From Pseudomonas allokribbensis (GTDB lineage: Bacteria > Pseudomonadota > Gammaproteobacteria > Pseudomonadales > Pseudomonadaceae), in assembly GCF_014863605.1 (NCBI RefSeq), contig NZ_CP062252.1:1993001-2057000 (forward strand): DNA of 64,000 bases, given 5' to 3'. Under the pieces are notes generated by a model. It was not told the origin of the DNA. It was given only the letters and a program-made list of their open reading frames with translations, and ran no database searches. The position numbers were made by a program, and so were the translations under genes. Positions within the stretch are counted from its first letter, which is position 1. Each line of letters begins with the position of its first letter. Of this stretch, positions 48,309 through 57,202 are shown piece after piece.

Positions 48309-49475
48309 ATGTACCGCTTTTTCGAGCAGCTCAGTTCCCGCATCGTCGCGCCGTTCATGGGCGAATCTTCACGCAACAGCAAAGTCTGGCCGTGCCGTTG
48401 CGGCCAGTCGTTGTTCTTTCGCAACAGTCAGTGCCTGGCTTGCAACGCGGCGCTGGGTTATCAACCGGAACACGGTCGGCTGACGTCGCTGCAACCGGGG
48501 CCGTTTGAGGGCACCTGGACGCTGGATGCCGATCCCGAGGCCGGCCTGTTCCGGCGCTGCGCCAACCTCGATACCCCGGCGGCCTGCAACTGGCTGCTGC
48601 CCGCCAGCGATCACGACACCCTGTGCGCGGCTTGCGATCTGAATCGCACCATCCCCGATCTGTCCGTCCCGGAAAACCCCGAACGCTGGCGCAAGGTGGA
48701 AATCGCCAAGCGCCGACTGGTCGCACAACTGATCAGCCTCGGCCTGCCGGTCATCCCGAAAACCGTCGACGAAGACACCGGCCTGGCGTTCGATTTCATC
48801 GGTGTCGATCTGGAAGGCAACGCGCCGATGACCGGCCACGCCAACGGCCTGATCACCCTCGATATCGCAGAGGCCGACGACGCCCACCGCGAGCAGGTTC
48901 GGGCGCAGATGCACGAACCCTATCGCACGCTGCTCGGGCATTTTCGCCATGAGGTCGGGCATTACTACTGGGATCGGCTGATCGACAACGGCCCTTGGCT
49001 GGGTTCGTTCCGCAACCTGTTCGGCGACGAGCGCGCCAGTTATGCCGAGGCGCTGGAGCGGCATTATCAACAGGGCGCGTCGGCGGACTGGTCGCAGCAT
49101 TACGTCAGTGCCTACGCCACCATGCACCCGTGGGAAGACTGGGCGGAAACGTGGGCGCATTACCTGCACATGATGGACGCGGTGGACACGGCGCTGGGTT
49201 TCGGCATGAGCGCCCGGGAAATGGACCTCGATTACCAGCCGTTTCCGTCGAGCACGCTGTACGACCCCGAACATCCCGGCGGCGCAGCGTTCCTGTCATT
49301 CGTCAACGCGTGGATCGAACTGGCCGGCATGCTCAACGAACTGTCGCGCAGCATGGGCCAGCCGGATTTCTATCCCTTTGTGCTGCCGCCTGCGGCGATC
49401 GCCAAGCTGCACTTCATTCATCTGGTGATCCAGCAAGAGGGCGGCCGGGCCGACGAGGTGCTTCAGGCGCAATAG
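48309..49475 (+). CDS. putative zinc-binding metallopeptidase
   Basis: A 388-residue protein of a conserved zinc-peptidase-like family (DUF2248-type). An N-terminal zinc-ribbon-like region has CRCGQSLFFRNSQCLACNA near residues 30-48; further cysteines are in DTLCAACDLN near 105. The active-site motif HEVGH is in GHFRHEVGHYYWDR near 213, with a downstream Glu in MHPWEDWAETWAHYLHMMDA that could be the third ligand. No signal peptide. Its substrate is not known to me. It lies between ligA and ffs in pseudomonads. Confidence 0.75.
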   Translation: MYRFFEQLSSRIVAPFMGESSRNSKVWPCRCGQSLFFRNSQCLACNAALGYQPEHGRLTSLQPGPFEGTWTLDADPEAGLFRRCANLDTPAACNWLLPASDHDTLCAACDLNRTIPDLSVPENPERWRKVEIAKRRLVAQLISLGLPVIPKTVDEDTGLAFDFIGVDLEGNAPMTGHANGLITLDIAEADDAHREQVRAQMHEPYRTLLGHFRHEVGHYYWDRLIDNGPWLGSFRNLFGDERASYAEALERHYQQGASADWSQHYVSAYATMHPWEDWAETWAHYLHMMDAVDTALGFGMSAREMDLDYQPFPSSTLYDPEHPGGAAFLSFVNAWIELAGMLNELSRSMGQPDFYPFVLPPAAIAKLHFIHLVIQQEGGRADEVLQAQ

Positions 49476-49578
49476 CAAGTGCTTGAAGCCCTTCATATTT
49501 TTTATCTACAACCAGCGGTTGTAACTTCGTCTCAGATAGGTACAATGGCGCGGCTCGCCGACAGGTGAGCGTCGTTAT

Positions 49579-49688
49579 GGTGACCCTATCGGTCCCCCCG
49601 CAACGATTACCCGTGAACCTGGTCAGAGCCGGAAGGCAGCAGCCACAGCGGGAACATTGTGTGCCGGGGTGTGGCTGGTAGGGTTACC
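49579..49688 (+). ncRNA. ffs: 4.5S RNA of the signal recognition particle
   Basis: The Ffh-binding core is unmistakable: GGTCAGAGCCGGAAGGCAGC at 49621-49640 followed by AGCC, with the partner strand GTGCCGGGGTGTGGCTGG. The ends pair as GGTGACCCTA with TAGGGTTACC, giving an RNA of about 110 nt. The exact ends are my estimate from that pairing. It works with Ffh to target nascent membrane proteins. Confidence 0.92.
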
Positions 49689-49716
49689 ACCTTAACGAAC
49701 ATCGAACGATTCAACA

Positions 49717-49755
49717 CCGAACTGCATGGGTTTCGCCCACTGCGGTTTTTTTTAT
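49717..49755 (+). terminator. terminator of ffs
   Basis: GCATGGG / CCCACTGC with a TTTCG loop and one bulge, followed by GG and eight T. Confidence 0.8.
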
Positions 49756-49916
49756 GCCTGCGATTTGGCGGTTCGTACCCAAACCCCCTGCTCGCGAGGG
49801 CGCCGACACGGGGTAATCATTTGCTCTTCAATCCCGCATACTCGCAGCCACCGAAATAAATGAAGAGTCTGGCCGGGATCGACCTTGTAAGGTCTGCACC
49901 CTGGCCGCGAGGTTTT

Positions 49917-51872
49917 ATGCTCCCGGAACATTCCGATTTATCCAGCCCCGTGTTTTTGCCCGTCACGGATGAAACCTGCGCGAACCTGCTGCAGGCGAGT
50001 GGCGCCAAAGCCCTCGAAGCCCTGAGCGATCCCGAATTGGCGGCAGTGCTGGTCATCCAGAATCTGGTGCAAACGACAGAGCAGGATCTCGGCGCCGTGG
50101 CGGCAGAGAAAATTCTGGCCAAGCTCTTGTCTTGGGCTGCCGAAAAGCGGCAGTCAACAACGGCGGGCCTGCTGTCGGAAGCACAGCGACTGTTCGATCC
50201 GCGCAAACTGTATTTCGGCCTGAAAGTTCTCAAACCACTGAACCTGCGTTTTCTGCTGGCCGAAGAAGTGTCCGCACGCGACTATTTGTTGCCCGATGGT
50301 CAGTGGGATTTCGAATACAAAGTCCGGCGCCACCGCAGCCATGACCCGTTCAGTCAACAGATCGTGACGCCCCGGCAGCGCGAGCGCTGGTTGAGCCCGG
50401 CGCAGGACAAACTGGTCAGGACCTTCCGCGCCAACCTGGATGAAGACCTCCACGTTCAAGGTTACGCGGGGATCGGCAAGAGCCATCTGCTGGTGGCCTT
50501 GCTGGAGCATCTACGCCCGGAAAAAACCCTGTTGCTGGCGCGCACCCCGGCCAAGCTCGAAGTCCTTCGCCAGCGCATGGTGGGGCCGAGCGAGAAGAAG
50601 GCCGGCAAGACCTTCCTGGCGTTTGCCCAGTCGCTGATGCTCGGTCGCAGGCCTGCGGCGGAGGGGGCTCGAATCCCGAGTCGACAGGCGCTGGCGCAGG
50701 AACTGAACATCTTCGGTTTCCGCCACCACGACGGGCAGGCGACCCTTGAGCTCTGCCTCAAAGTGATCGAGCGCTACTGCCGTTTCCGTGATCACACTTT
50801 TTCGGCGAAGCATCTACCGCATTTCAACCATCCGCTCTCCAGCGTGGACGCGCAGGTTTTACTGGAGTATTCGAGCCGGGTGTGGGGCTACCTTGAGCTC
50901 AACCCGGCGTGGGGCAGTCAGACCGGGTTCGAAGCGCTACTGATGATCAAGCGGGCCTGCATTGCCGGTTGCGTGGTGCCGGCGCGCTACACCCACGTGC
51001 TGATCGACGAGAGTCAGGACATTCCCGGCTCGCTGTTGCAGATCATCGAACGTGGCCGCCAGGTGTTGATCACCCTCGGCGACGAGTACCAGCAGGCCAG
51101 CGGCGTGCCGGTCAAGCGCCACCGCGAGGTCCGCCAGAGCGATATCAGCTATTCCGTGCGCTCGGGCCGCAACGTCGAACGGCTGGTCAACCCGCTGATC
51201 GCCCGGCACTCGCAGAAGGGCAAGATTCCGTTCGAAGGCGCCAGTGATGCTGATGTCGTCATCAAGGAGTACCCGGAAGGTTTCGTACCGTCCGAAGGTT
51301 GCGTGGTGCTGACGGCATCGCCGTGGGACACCATGATCTGGGCCATCCACCTGCACGATTCCAACTGCAAGTTCAGATTCCCGGACAAGCGAACTCAGGA
51401 TGATCTGAAGCATTTCATGGCTACGGCCATCGAACTGTTCAAACCGGATTTCTATCGCTCCGAATACAGCGAAAACGGCGTGCATCCTTACTTCAGCGAC
51501 TTGCCCGACTGGCAGGCCGTGTGCGACGCCAATCAGTTCGACGAGTCGTTTTTGCGGGTCAGGGCCAAGCTGGAAAACGGCTTCATGATTGCCGACCTGA
51601 CACGCCTGAACCGAATGATCGACAACACAGGCAACGGCTGCATGTTGATGCTGGCGGAAGAGGCGGGGGGCATGGAGTTCGACAAGGTGCTGCTGACCCC
51701 CGGCCTGCTGACCAACGAGAAATTCAAGGATGCCTATGCGTTCGATCAGCGGATCTGCGCCGTGTACATCGCCATTTCCCGCGCCAGGCTGAAGCTTTAC
51801 GTGCCGTACGATGTGGTTGCCTGGGTCGAGTATCACGAGTACCAGAAATTCCGCGATACGGCGGGGCATTGA
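49917..51872 (+). CDS. superfamily 1 (UvrD/Rep-like) helicase-related ATPase
   Basis: A 651-residue protein with scattered superfamily 1 helicase motifs: Walker A QGYAGIGKSHLL near 182-192, motif II VLIDESQDIPGSLLQIIERG near 362-380, motif III LGDEYQQASG near 387, and motif VI AVYIAISRARLKLYV near 615-628. The N-terminal ~150 residues match nothing I know. Start at ATG 49917 (MLPEHSDLSS), which has GCGAGG 5 nt upstream; the earlier ATG 49860 lacks one. It stands between ffs and a binding-protein gene, where the P. aeruginosa order goes on to dnaX. Function unknown; repair, replication restart or defence are possible. Confidence 0.75.
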   Translation: MLPEHSDLSSPVFLPVTDETCANLLQASGAKALEALSDPELAAVLVIQNLVQTTEQDLGAVAAEKILAKLLSWAAEKRQSTTAGLLSEAQRLFDPRKLYFGLKVLKPLNLRFLLAEEVSARDYLLPDGQWDFEYKVRRHRSHDPFSQQIVTPRQRERWLSPAQDKLVRTFRANLDEDLHVQGYAGIGKSHLLVALLEHLRPEKTLLLARTPAKLEVLRQRMVGPSEKKAGKTFLAFAQSLMLGRRPAAEGARIPSRQALAQELNIFGFRHHDGQATLELCLKVIERYCRFRDHTFSAKHLPHFNHPLSSVDAQVLLEYSSRVWGYLELNPAWGSQTGFEALLMIKRACIAGCVVPARYTHVLIDESQDIPGSLLQIIERGRQVLITLGDEYQQASGVPVKRHREVRQSDISYSVRSGRNVERLVNPLIARHSQKGKIPFEGASDADVVIKEYPEGFVPSEGCVVLTASPWDTMIWAIHLHDSNCKFRFPDKRTQDDLKHFMATAIELFKPDFYRSEYSENGVHPYFSDLPDWQAVCDANQFDESFLRVRAKLENGFMIADLTRLNRMIDNTGNGCMLMLAEEAGGMEFDKVLLTPGLLTNEKFKDAYAFDQRICAVYIAISRARLKLYVPYDVVAWVEYHEYQKFRDTAGH

Positions 51873-51894
51873 ATATTCGGCTCACTGCGCAGGG

Positions 51895-52644
51895 TTATGG
51901 GGCGCCTTCCGAACCACCGGTATACAACCGGATAATGTCATCAATCTCCCCCGACATTTTCATCTGCAGCAACGTCCTCAATATCCGCTGCACCGGCACT
52001 TTCGGATCGTTGCGGACGTAGCAGCCGACCTGCTGCTCCTGCAACACTGCCGCCCCTCGCAGTTGCTGCCCCGGCAGCAGGCGCTGGTTGAACCAGTCCA
52101 GCGTCCATTGATTGCTCACGGCGTAGCGGTAACGACCGGCCAGGAGTTTGTCGAGCACCTGCTCCTGATTGCGCGCGTCTTCGCGCCATAACCGGTCGGC
52201 GTCGAACAGCGGCTGCAGCGTGGGGTAGCTGTAGCCGAGCACGGTGCCGATCGATTGGCGGGGCAGGTGGGCCGGATCGACGCTGGAGGGTTGATCCTGG
52301 CGGCCGATCAGCAGGTCGCGCTGGAAGAACAGCGGGATGCTCCAGATGTAATTCCCGGACAGGTTCGGCAGCCACGATTGCGAGGCATAACAGCGCACGT
52401 CGACTTCGCCGTGTTCCATGGTGTTTTGCACGCGGGTGCGGGGCAGGACGTGAAACTCCGCCGGCACGCCGACCTGGGTCGCCAGGCTGAGCATCATGTC
52501 GTAAAGGATGCCCTGGGTCGGGCGGCCGCGTTCGTATTGCGCCAGCGGCATCGCCCAGCTGTCGGCCATGGCGAAGCGCAGCGGCGGCTGCGCGGCCATC
52601 GCGTTCAGGCTGATTCCCAGTATTGCCCCCACGGCCCACCGCAT
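51895..52644 (-). CDS. periplasmic solute-binding protein (SBP family 3)
   Basis: A 249-residue exported protein with a signal peptide (MRWAVGAILGISLNAMAA) and the amino-acid/polar ligand binding fold: LRFAMADSWAMPLAQYE near the mature N terminus, GILYDMMLSLATQVGVPAEF, and the second lobe IGTVLGYSYPTLQPLFDADR. No permease or ATPase lies nearby, so it is an orphan; such proteins may be sensors or may work with a distant transporter. It converges on the helicase-like gene and is divergent from dnaX. Confidence 0.8.
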   Translation of the reverse strand: MRWAVGAILGISLNAMAAQPPLRFAMADSWAMPLAQYERGRPTQGILYDMMLSLATQVGVPAEFHVLPRTRVQNTMEHGEVDVRCYASQSWLPNLSGNYIWSIPLFFQRDLLIGRQDQPSSVDPAHLPRQSIGTVLGYSYPTLQPLFDADRLWREDARNQEQVLDKLLAGRYRYAVSNQWTLDWFNQRLLPGQQLRGAAVLQEQQVGCYVRNDPKVPVQRILRTLLQMKMSGEIDDIIRLYTGGSEGAP

Positions 52645-52789
52645 AAATGCTCCGGTAATTCCCGTTCCCGTGCCGACAAAAGCCTCCGCCCATGCAGCTT
52701 AGCCAGAATAGAAGAGCGCACCGGATGCAATTTTGCCCTTGCTCCGCTAGCATTAGCCGCTTCTGCTTCCTTTGCCGCGACGGTTTTCG

Positions 52790-54874
52790 ATGAGTTATCA
52801 GGTTCTTGCACGTAAATGGCGTCCGCGCTCGTTCCGCGAAATGGTCGGCCAGACCCATGTGCTCAAGGCTCTGATCAATGCCTTGGACAGCCAACGCCTG
52901 CACCACGCCTACCTGTTCACCGGGACGCGGGGCGTCGGCAAGACGACGATTGCGCGGATCATCGCCAAATGTCTGAACTGTGAAACAGGTATCACTTCAA
53001 GCCCGTGCGGCGAGTGTTCGGTGTGCCGCGAGATCGATGAAGGGCGCTTCGTCGACCTGATCGAGATCGACGCCGCGAGCCGGACCAAGGTCGAGGACAC
53101 TCGCGAGCTGCTCGATAACGTGCAGTACGCCCCGAGCCGCGGGCGCTTCAAGGTCTACCTGATCGACGAAGTGCACATGCTCTCCAGCCATTCCTTCAAT
53201 GCGCTGCTGAAAACCCTCGAAGAGCCGCCGCCCTACGTCAAGTTCATCCTGGCGACCACCGACCCGCAGAAACTTCCGGCAACGATTTTGTCGCGATGCC
53301 TGCAATTCTCGCTGAAGAACATGACCCCCGAGCGGGTAGTCGAGCATTTGACCCACGTTCTCGGCGCGGAAAACGTGCCGTTCGAAGACGACGCCCTGTG
53401 GCTGCTCGGTCGCGCGGCCGACGGTTCGATGCGCGACGCCATGAGCCTGACCGATCAGGCCATCGCCTTCGGTGAGGGCAAGGTGTTGGCCGCCGATGTG
53501 CGGGCAATGCTCGGTACGCTGGATCACGGCCAGGTCTATGACGTGTTGCATGCGCTGATCGAAGGTGACGCCAAGGCGTTGCTCGAAGCCGTGCGTCACC
53601 TGGCCGAGCAAGGGCCGGACTGGAACGGCGTGCTCTCGGAAATTCTCAACGTGCTGCACCGCGTCGCCATCGCCCAGGCCTTGCCGGAAGGCGTCGACAA
53701 CGGCCACGGCGACCGTGACCGGGTGCTGGCACTGGCCCAGGCCTTGCCGGCCGAAGACGTGCAGTTCTATTACCAGATGGGCCTGATCGGCCGCCGCGAC
53801 TTGCCACTGGCGCCAGACCCGCGTGGCGGATTCGAAATGGTCCTGCTGCGGATGCTGGCCTTCCGGCCGGCGGACACGGCGGACGCCCCGAGGCAACCGC
53901 TAAAGCCAGTGGGGATCAGCCAGGCCACAGTTGATTCCGCAAACTCAGTGGCTGCCGCGCCGAAACCTGCGCCGGTAGTTGCTGCGGCTGTTGCGCCGGC
54001 TCCGGTGGTTGCACCTGCGCCAGCGCCTGTTCCCGAGCCCGCACCGGTTGCCCCGGTGATTGCGCCTGAACCCGTGCCTGAGCCGGAACCAGAACCGGTC
54101 GCCGTCGAGGAAATCGTCGATCTGCCGTGGAATGACCCGGTAGAACCGGCTCCTGTGCAACAGCCAGCGGTAGAGCCGGTTCTGGAAACCACCGCCGAGC
54201 AGCCTGACCTGCCGCCGATGCCGCTGCCGACCCCGGACAGCGTCGTGCCGGATGCGCCGGAGTGGGCCGCCGCGCCGATCCCCGAGCCGTCGGTGGCCGA
54301 GGTCGATGCCGCCACGCCGGGCATGGATATGGACGACGAGCCGCCGCTCGACGAAGACTACATCGAGCCGGACATGGATTCGGCCTACAGTTACCTCGAC
54401 GATCTGGCCAGCGAACACGCGGCCGATCCGGTCCCGGAGCCCGAGCCGGAACCCGCCGCCGCGCCGGCCACCGGTCTGGCCCTGCAATGGCTGGAGCTGT
54501 TCCCGAAACTGCCGATTTCCGGCATGACCGGCAGTATCGCCGCCAACTGCACGCTGATCGCGGTCGATGGCGACAACTGGCTGATGCACCTGGACCCGGC
54601 TCATAGCGCCTTGTTCAACGCCACCCAGCAGCGTCGGCTGAACGATGCATTGAACCAGTACCACGGCCGCACGCTGAACCTGAGCATGGAGCTGATCAAG
54701 CCCGAGCAGGAAACCCCGGCCCAGGCTGCGTCCCGGCGCCGTGCCAACCGTCAGCGCGAGGCGGAGGAGTCGATCCATGGCGATCCGTTCATCCAGCAGA
54801 TGGTCCAGCAGTTCGGCGCGGTCGTGCGACACGATACTATTGAACCTGTCGACGCCCTGGTCAGTCAGGGCTAA
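52790..54874 (+). CDS. dnaX: DNA polymerase III tau subunit (clamp loader)
   Basis: A 694-residue clamp-loader ATPase. The AAA+ domain has Walker A FTGTRGVGKTTIARI near 43-57, a zinc-binding CLNCETGITSSPCGECSVC near 64-82, Walker B YLIDEVHMLSSHSFNALLKT, and the sensor segment near 155-175. A Pro/Ala/Glu-rich linker covers about 385-560. The C terminus (about 565-690) is the tau domain that binds polymerase. I saw no A6G slippery heptamer in the gene. Start at ATG 52790 (MSYQVLARKW). Confidence 0.96.
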   Translation: MSYQVLARKWRPRSFREMVGQTHVLKALINALDSQRLHHAYLFTGTRGVGKTTIARIIAKCLNCETGITSSPCGECSVCREIDEGRFVDLIEIDAASRTKVEDTRELLDNVQYAPSRGRFKVYLIDEVHMLSSHSFNALLKTLEEPPPYVKFILATTDPQKLPATILSRCLQFSLKNMTPERVVEHLTHVLGAENVPFEDDALWLLGRAADGSMRDAMSLTDQAIAFGEGKVLAADVRAMLGTLDHGQVYDVLHALIEGDAKALLEAVRHLAEQGPDWNGVLSEILNVLHRVAIAQALPEGVDNGHGDRDRVLALAQALPAEDVQFYYQMGLIGRRDLPLAPDPRGGFEMVLLRMLAFRPADTADAPRQPLKPVGISQATVDSANSVAAAPKPAPVVAAAVAPAPVVAPAPAPVPEPAPVAPVIAPEPVPEPEPEPVAVEEIVDLPWNDPVEPAPVQQPAVEPVLETTAEQPDLPPMPLPTPDSVVPDAPEWAAAPIPEPSVAEVDAATPGMDMDDEPPLDEDYIEPDMDSAYSYLDDLASEHAADPVPEPEPEPAAAPATGLALQWLELFPKLPISGMTGSIAANCTLIAVDGDNWLMHLDPAHSALFNATQQRRLNDALNQYHGRTLNLSMELIKPEQETPAQAASRRRANRQREAEESIHGDPFIQQMVQQFGAVVRHDTIEPVDALVSQG

Positions 54875-54941
54875 TAACTGAAGGCGTTCGGCGCAAATCG
54901 CCGGACGCTGTATTGATCCAAGTACTTTTGAGGTGATTACC

Positions 54942-55280
54942 ATGATGAAAGGTGGCATGGCCGGCCTGATGAAGCAGGCGCAGCAGATGCAGGAAAAAAT
55001 GGCCAAGATGCAGGAAGAGCTGGCCAACGCAGAAGTCACCGGTAAGGCCGGTGGCGATCTGGTCACCGTGGTGATGACCGGTCGTCACGACGTGAAAAAA
55101 GTCAGCATCGACCCAAGCGTTCTGCCGGGCCTGGACGAAGACGACCGTGAAGTGGTCGAAGATCTGGTGGCCGCTGCCGTCAACGCTGCCGTGCGTCAGA
55201 TCGAAGCCAACAGCCAGGCCAAGATGGGCAGCATGACCGCTGGCATGAACCTGCCGGCCGGTATGAAACTGCCGTTCTGA
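54942..55280 (+). CDS. ybaB: YbaB/EbfC family nucleoid-associated protein
   Basis: A 112-residue DNA-binding protein beginning [20 protein letters not shown], with the central [20 protein letters not shown] that marks the family. ATG 54942 has GAGGTGA 7 nt upstream. Between dnaX and recR, as in most bacteria. A terminator follows. Confidence 0.94.
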   Translation: MMKGGMAGLMKQAQQMQEKMAKMQEELANAEVTGKAGGDLVTVVMTGRHDVKKVSIDPSVLPGLDEDDREVVEDLVAAAVNAAVRQIEANSQAKMGSMTAGMNLPAGMKLPF

Positions 55281-55307
55281 TTCGCCTTTGCGGATTGGAT
55301 GAGCTAC

Positions 55308-55340
55308 AAAAAATGCCAGGCATCGCGCCTGGCATTTTTG
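55308..55340 (+). terminator. terminator after ybaB
   Basis: AATGCCAGGC / GCCTGGCATT with an ATCGC loop, flanked by A6 and T5: 10 perfect pairs. Confidence 0.93.
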
Positions 55341-55427
55341 TTTCTGGCTGAAGAAGCATCGAACGCGCCACAGCCACCAAGGTCTGCTCCCTATACCCCG
55401 AATTCATTATTCAAAGGAGACGCTGAC

Positions 55428-56462
55428 ATGTCCGACCCCCTGACCCTCAATCAACGCATCGTGCTGGCCTCGCGTCCGGTGGGCGCGCCAACACCCGAGA
55501 ATTTCCGTCTGGAGCGCGAAGCGCTGCCGGCGCTTGAAGACGGCCAGTTGCTGCTCAAGACCCTTCACCTGTCACTCGATCCCTACATGCGCGGGCGCAT
55601 GAGTGACGCACCGTCCTACGCGGCGCCGGTACAAATCGGCGAGGTGATGACCGGTGGGGCTGTCAGCCGGGTCGAGCAGTCGCGTCATCCAAAATTCCAG
55701 GTCGGCGATCTGGTGGTCGGCGCCACGGGTTGGCAAAGCCACAGCATCAGCGACGGGCGCAACATCATCCCGATCCCGTCGGGGCTGCCGAGCCCGTCGA
55801 TGGCCCTCGGCGTGCTGGGCATGCCGGGCTTGACCGCTTACATGGGGCTGATGGACATCGGCCAGCCGAAGGCAGGGGAGACCCTGGTGGTCGCCGCCGC
55901 TTCTGGCGCAGTAGGTTCGGTGGTCGGGCAGGTGGCGAAGATCAAAGGCCTGCGCGCCGTCGGCGTGGCCGGCGGTGCAGAGAAGTGCAAATACGTGGTC
56001 GAGGAGCTGGGTTTCGACGCCTGTATCGATCACAAGGCGTCTGACTTCGCCGAGCAACTGGCCAAGGCCTGCCCGAAAGGCATCGACGTCTATTACGAAA
56101 ACGTCGGCGGCCATGTCTTCGATGCGGTCGTCCCGCTGCTCAATCCCAAGGCACGGATCCCGCTGTGTGGCCTGATTGCCGGCTACAACGCCACTGAAGT
56201 ACCGAAAGGTCCGGATCGCTTGCCGATGTTGCAGCGTACCCTGCTGACCAAACGCGTACGCATTCAGGGCTTCATCGTGTTCGACGACTATGGCGACCGT
56301 CAGCCGGAATTCATCAGCGCCATGGTGCCGTGGGTGCGCGAGGGCAAGGTGAAATTCCGCGAAGACGTGGTCGATGGCCTGGAGCAAGCGCCGCAAGCGT
56401 TTATCGGGCTGCTGGAGGGGCGCAACTTCGGCAAACTGGTGGTGCGGGTCGCCCAGGACTGA
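55428..56462 (+). CDS. NADP-dependent oxidoreductase (MDR, YncB/curA-like)
   Basis: A 344-residue medium-chain dehydrogenase/reductase, zinc-independent branch. The N-terminal catalytic fold has LSLDPYMRGRMSDAPSYAAP, then the NADP Rossmann motif AAASGAVGSVVGQVAKIKGL near 155-175 and YYENVGGHVFDAVVPLLNPK near 220. It matches the leukotriene B4 12-hydroxydehydrogenase / curcumin reductase group, which reduce alpha,beta-unsaturated ketones. ATG 55428 has AAGGAGA 8 nt upstream. It interrupts the usual ybaB-recR pair. Confidence 0.88.
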   Translation: MSDPLTLNQRIVLASRPVGAPTPENFRLEREALPALEDGQLLLKTLHLSLDPYMRGRMSDAPSYAAPVQIGEVMTGGAVSRVEQSRHPKFQVGDLVVGATGWQSHSISDGRNIIPIPSGLPSPSMALGVLGMPGLTAYMGLMDIGQPKAGETLVVAAASGAVGSVVGQVAKIKGLRAVGVAGGAEKCKYVVEELGFDACIDHKASDFAEQLAKACPKGIDVYYENVGGHVFDAVVPLLNPKARIPLCGLIAGYNATEVPKGPDRLPMLQRTLLTKRVRIQGFIVFDDYGDRQPEFISAMVPWVREGKVKFREDVVDGLEQAPQAFIGLLEGRNFGKLVVRVAQD

Positions 56463-56528
56463 GGATTTGACGCTGGCCGGAGGCGCGGGTATAAACCGCG
56501 TCTCGTTGTTTTGTCGGACTTTTTCCCC

Positions 56529-57131
56529 ATGAGCTTCAGCCCTTTGATTCGCCAACTGATCGACGCCCTGCGAGTTCTGCCGGGCGTGGGTCAGAAAACT
56601 GCCCAGCGTATGGCGTTGCAGTTGCTCGAACGTGACCGCAGCGGCGGCACGCGCCTGGCCCAGGCCTTGAGCCAGGCCATGGAAGGGGTCGGACACTGCC
56701 GCCAGTGCCGCACGCTGACCGAAGACGATCTGTGCCCGCAATGCGCCGACACACGCCGTGACGACACGCTGCTGTGCGTGGTGGAAGGTCCGATGGACGT
56801 GTACGCGGTCGAGCAGACCGGGTTCCGGGGTCGCTATTTCGTGCTCAAGGGGCATCTGTCGCCGCTGGACGGGCTCGGCCCGGAGGCCATCGGCATTCCG
56901 CAGTTGATGACGCGAATCGAAGAGGCGGGCACCTTCACCGAGGTCATCCTTGCCACCAACCCGACCGTGGAAGGTGAAGCGACGGCTCACTACATCGCGC
57001 AATTGCTCAACAACAAAGGCCTGATCGCCTCGCGCATCGCTCACGGTGTGCCGTTGGGTGGCGAGCTGGAACTGGTGGACGGCGGCACGCTGGCTCACTC
57101 GTTTGCCGGGCGCAAGCCGATTTCCCTCTGA
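56529..57131 (+). CDS. recR: recombination protein RecR
   Basis: A 200-residue RecFOR component that helps load RecA at gaps. It has a helix-hairpin-helix ([20 protein letters not shown]), a four-cysteine zinc finger ([16 protein letters not shown] near residues 57-72), a Toprim domain ([20 protein letters not shown]), and a Walker B-like C terminus. ATG 56529 is chosen over an upstream in-frame ATG at 56511. Confidence 0.96.
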   Translation: MSFSPLIRQLIDALRVLPGVGQKTAQRMALQLLERDRSGGTRLAQALSQAMEGVGHCRQCRTLTEDDLCPQCADTRRDDTLLCVVEGPMDVYAVEQTGFRGRYFVLKGHLSPLDGLGPEAIGIPQLMTRIEEAGTFTEVILATNPTVEGEATAHYIAQLLNNKGLIASRIAHGVPLGGELELVDGGTLAHSFAGRKPISL

Positions 57132-57202
57132 ACCACACAATCCTGTTGAAAACCAAGCAAGCGCTCGGTTAAGTTCGGCGAACCCTTCCATGGAGTTCGC
57201 CG

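Noticed and set aside
49860..49916. An earlier start for the helicase-like protein
   Set aside because: ATG 49860 has no ribosome-binding site, while ATG 49917 has GCGAGG at a good distance; kept as an alternative.
52790..54874. A programmed -1 frameshift in dnaX as in E. coli
   Set aside because: I found no A-AAA-AAG heptamer in the gene.
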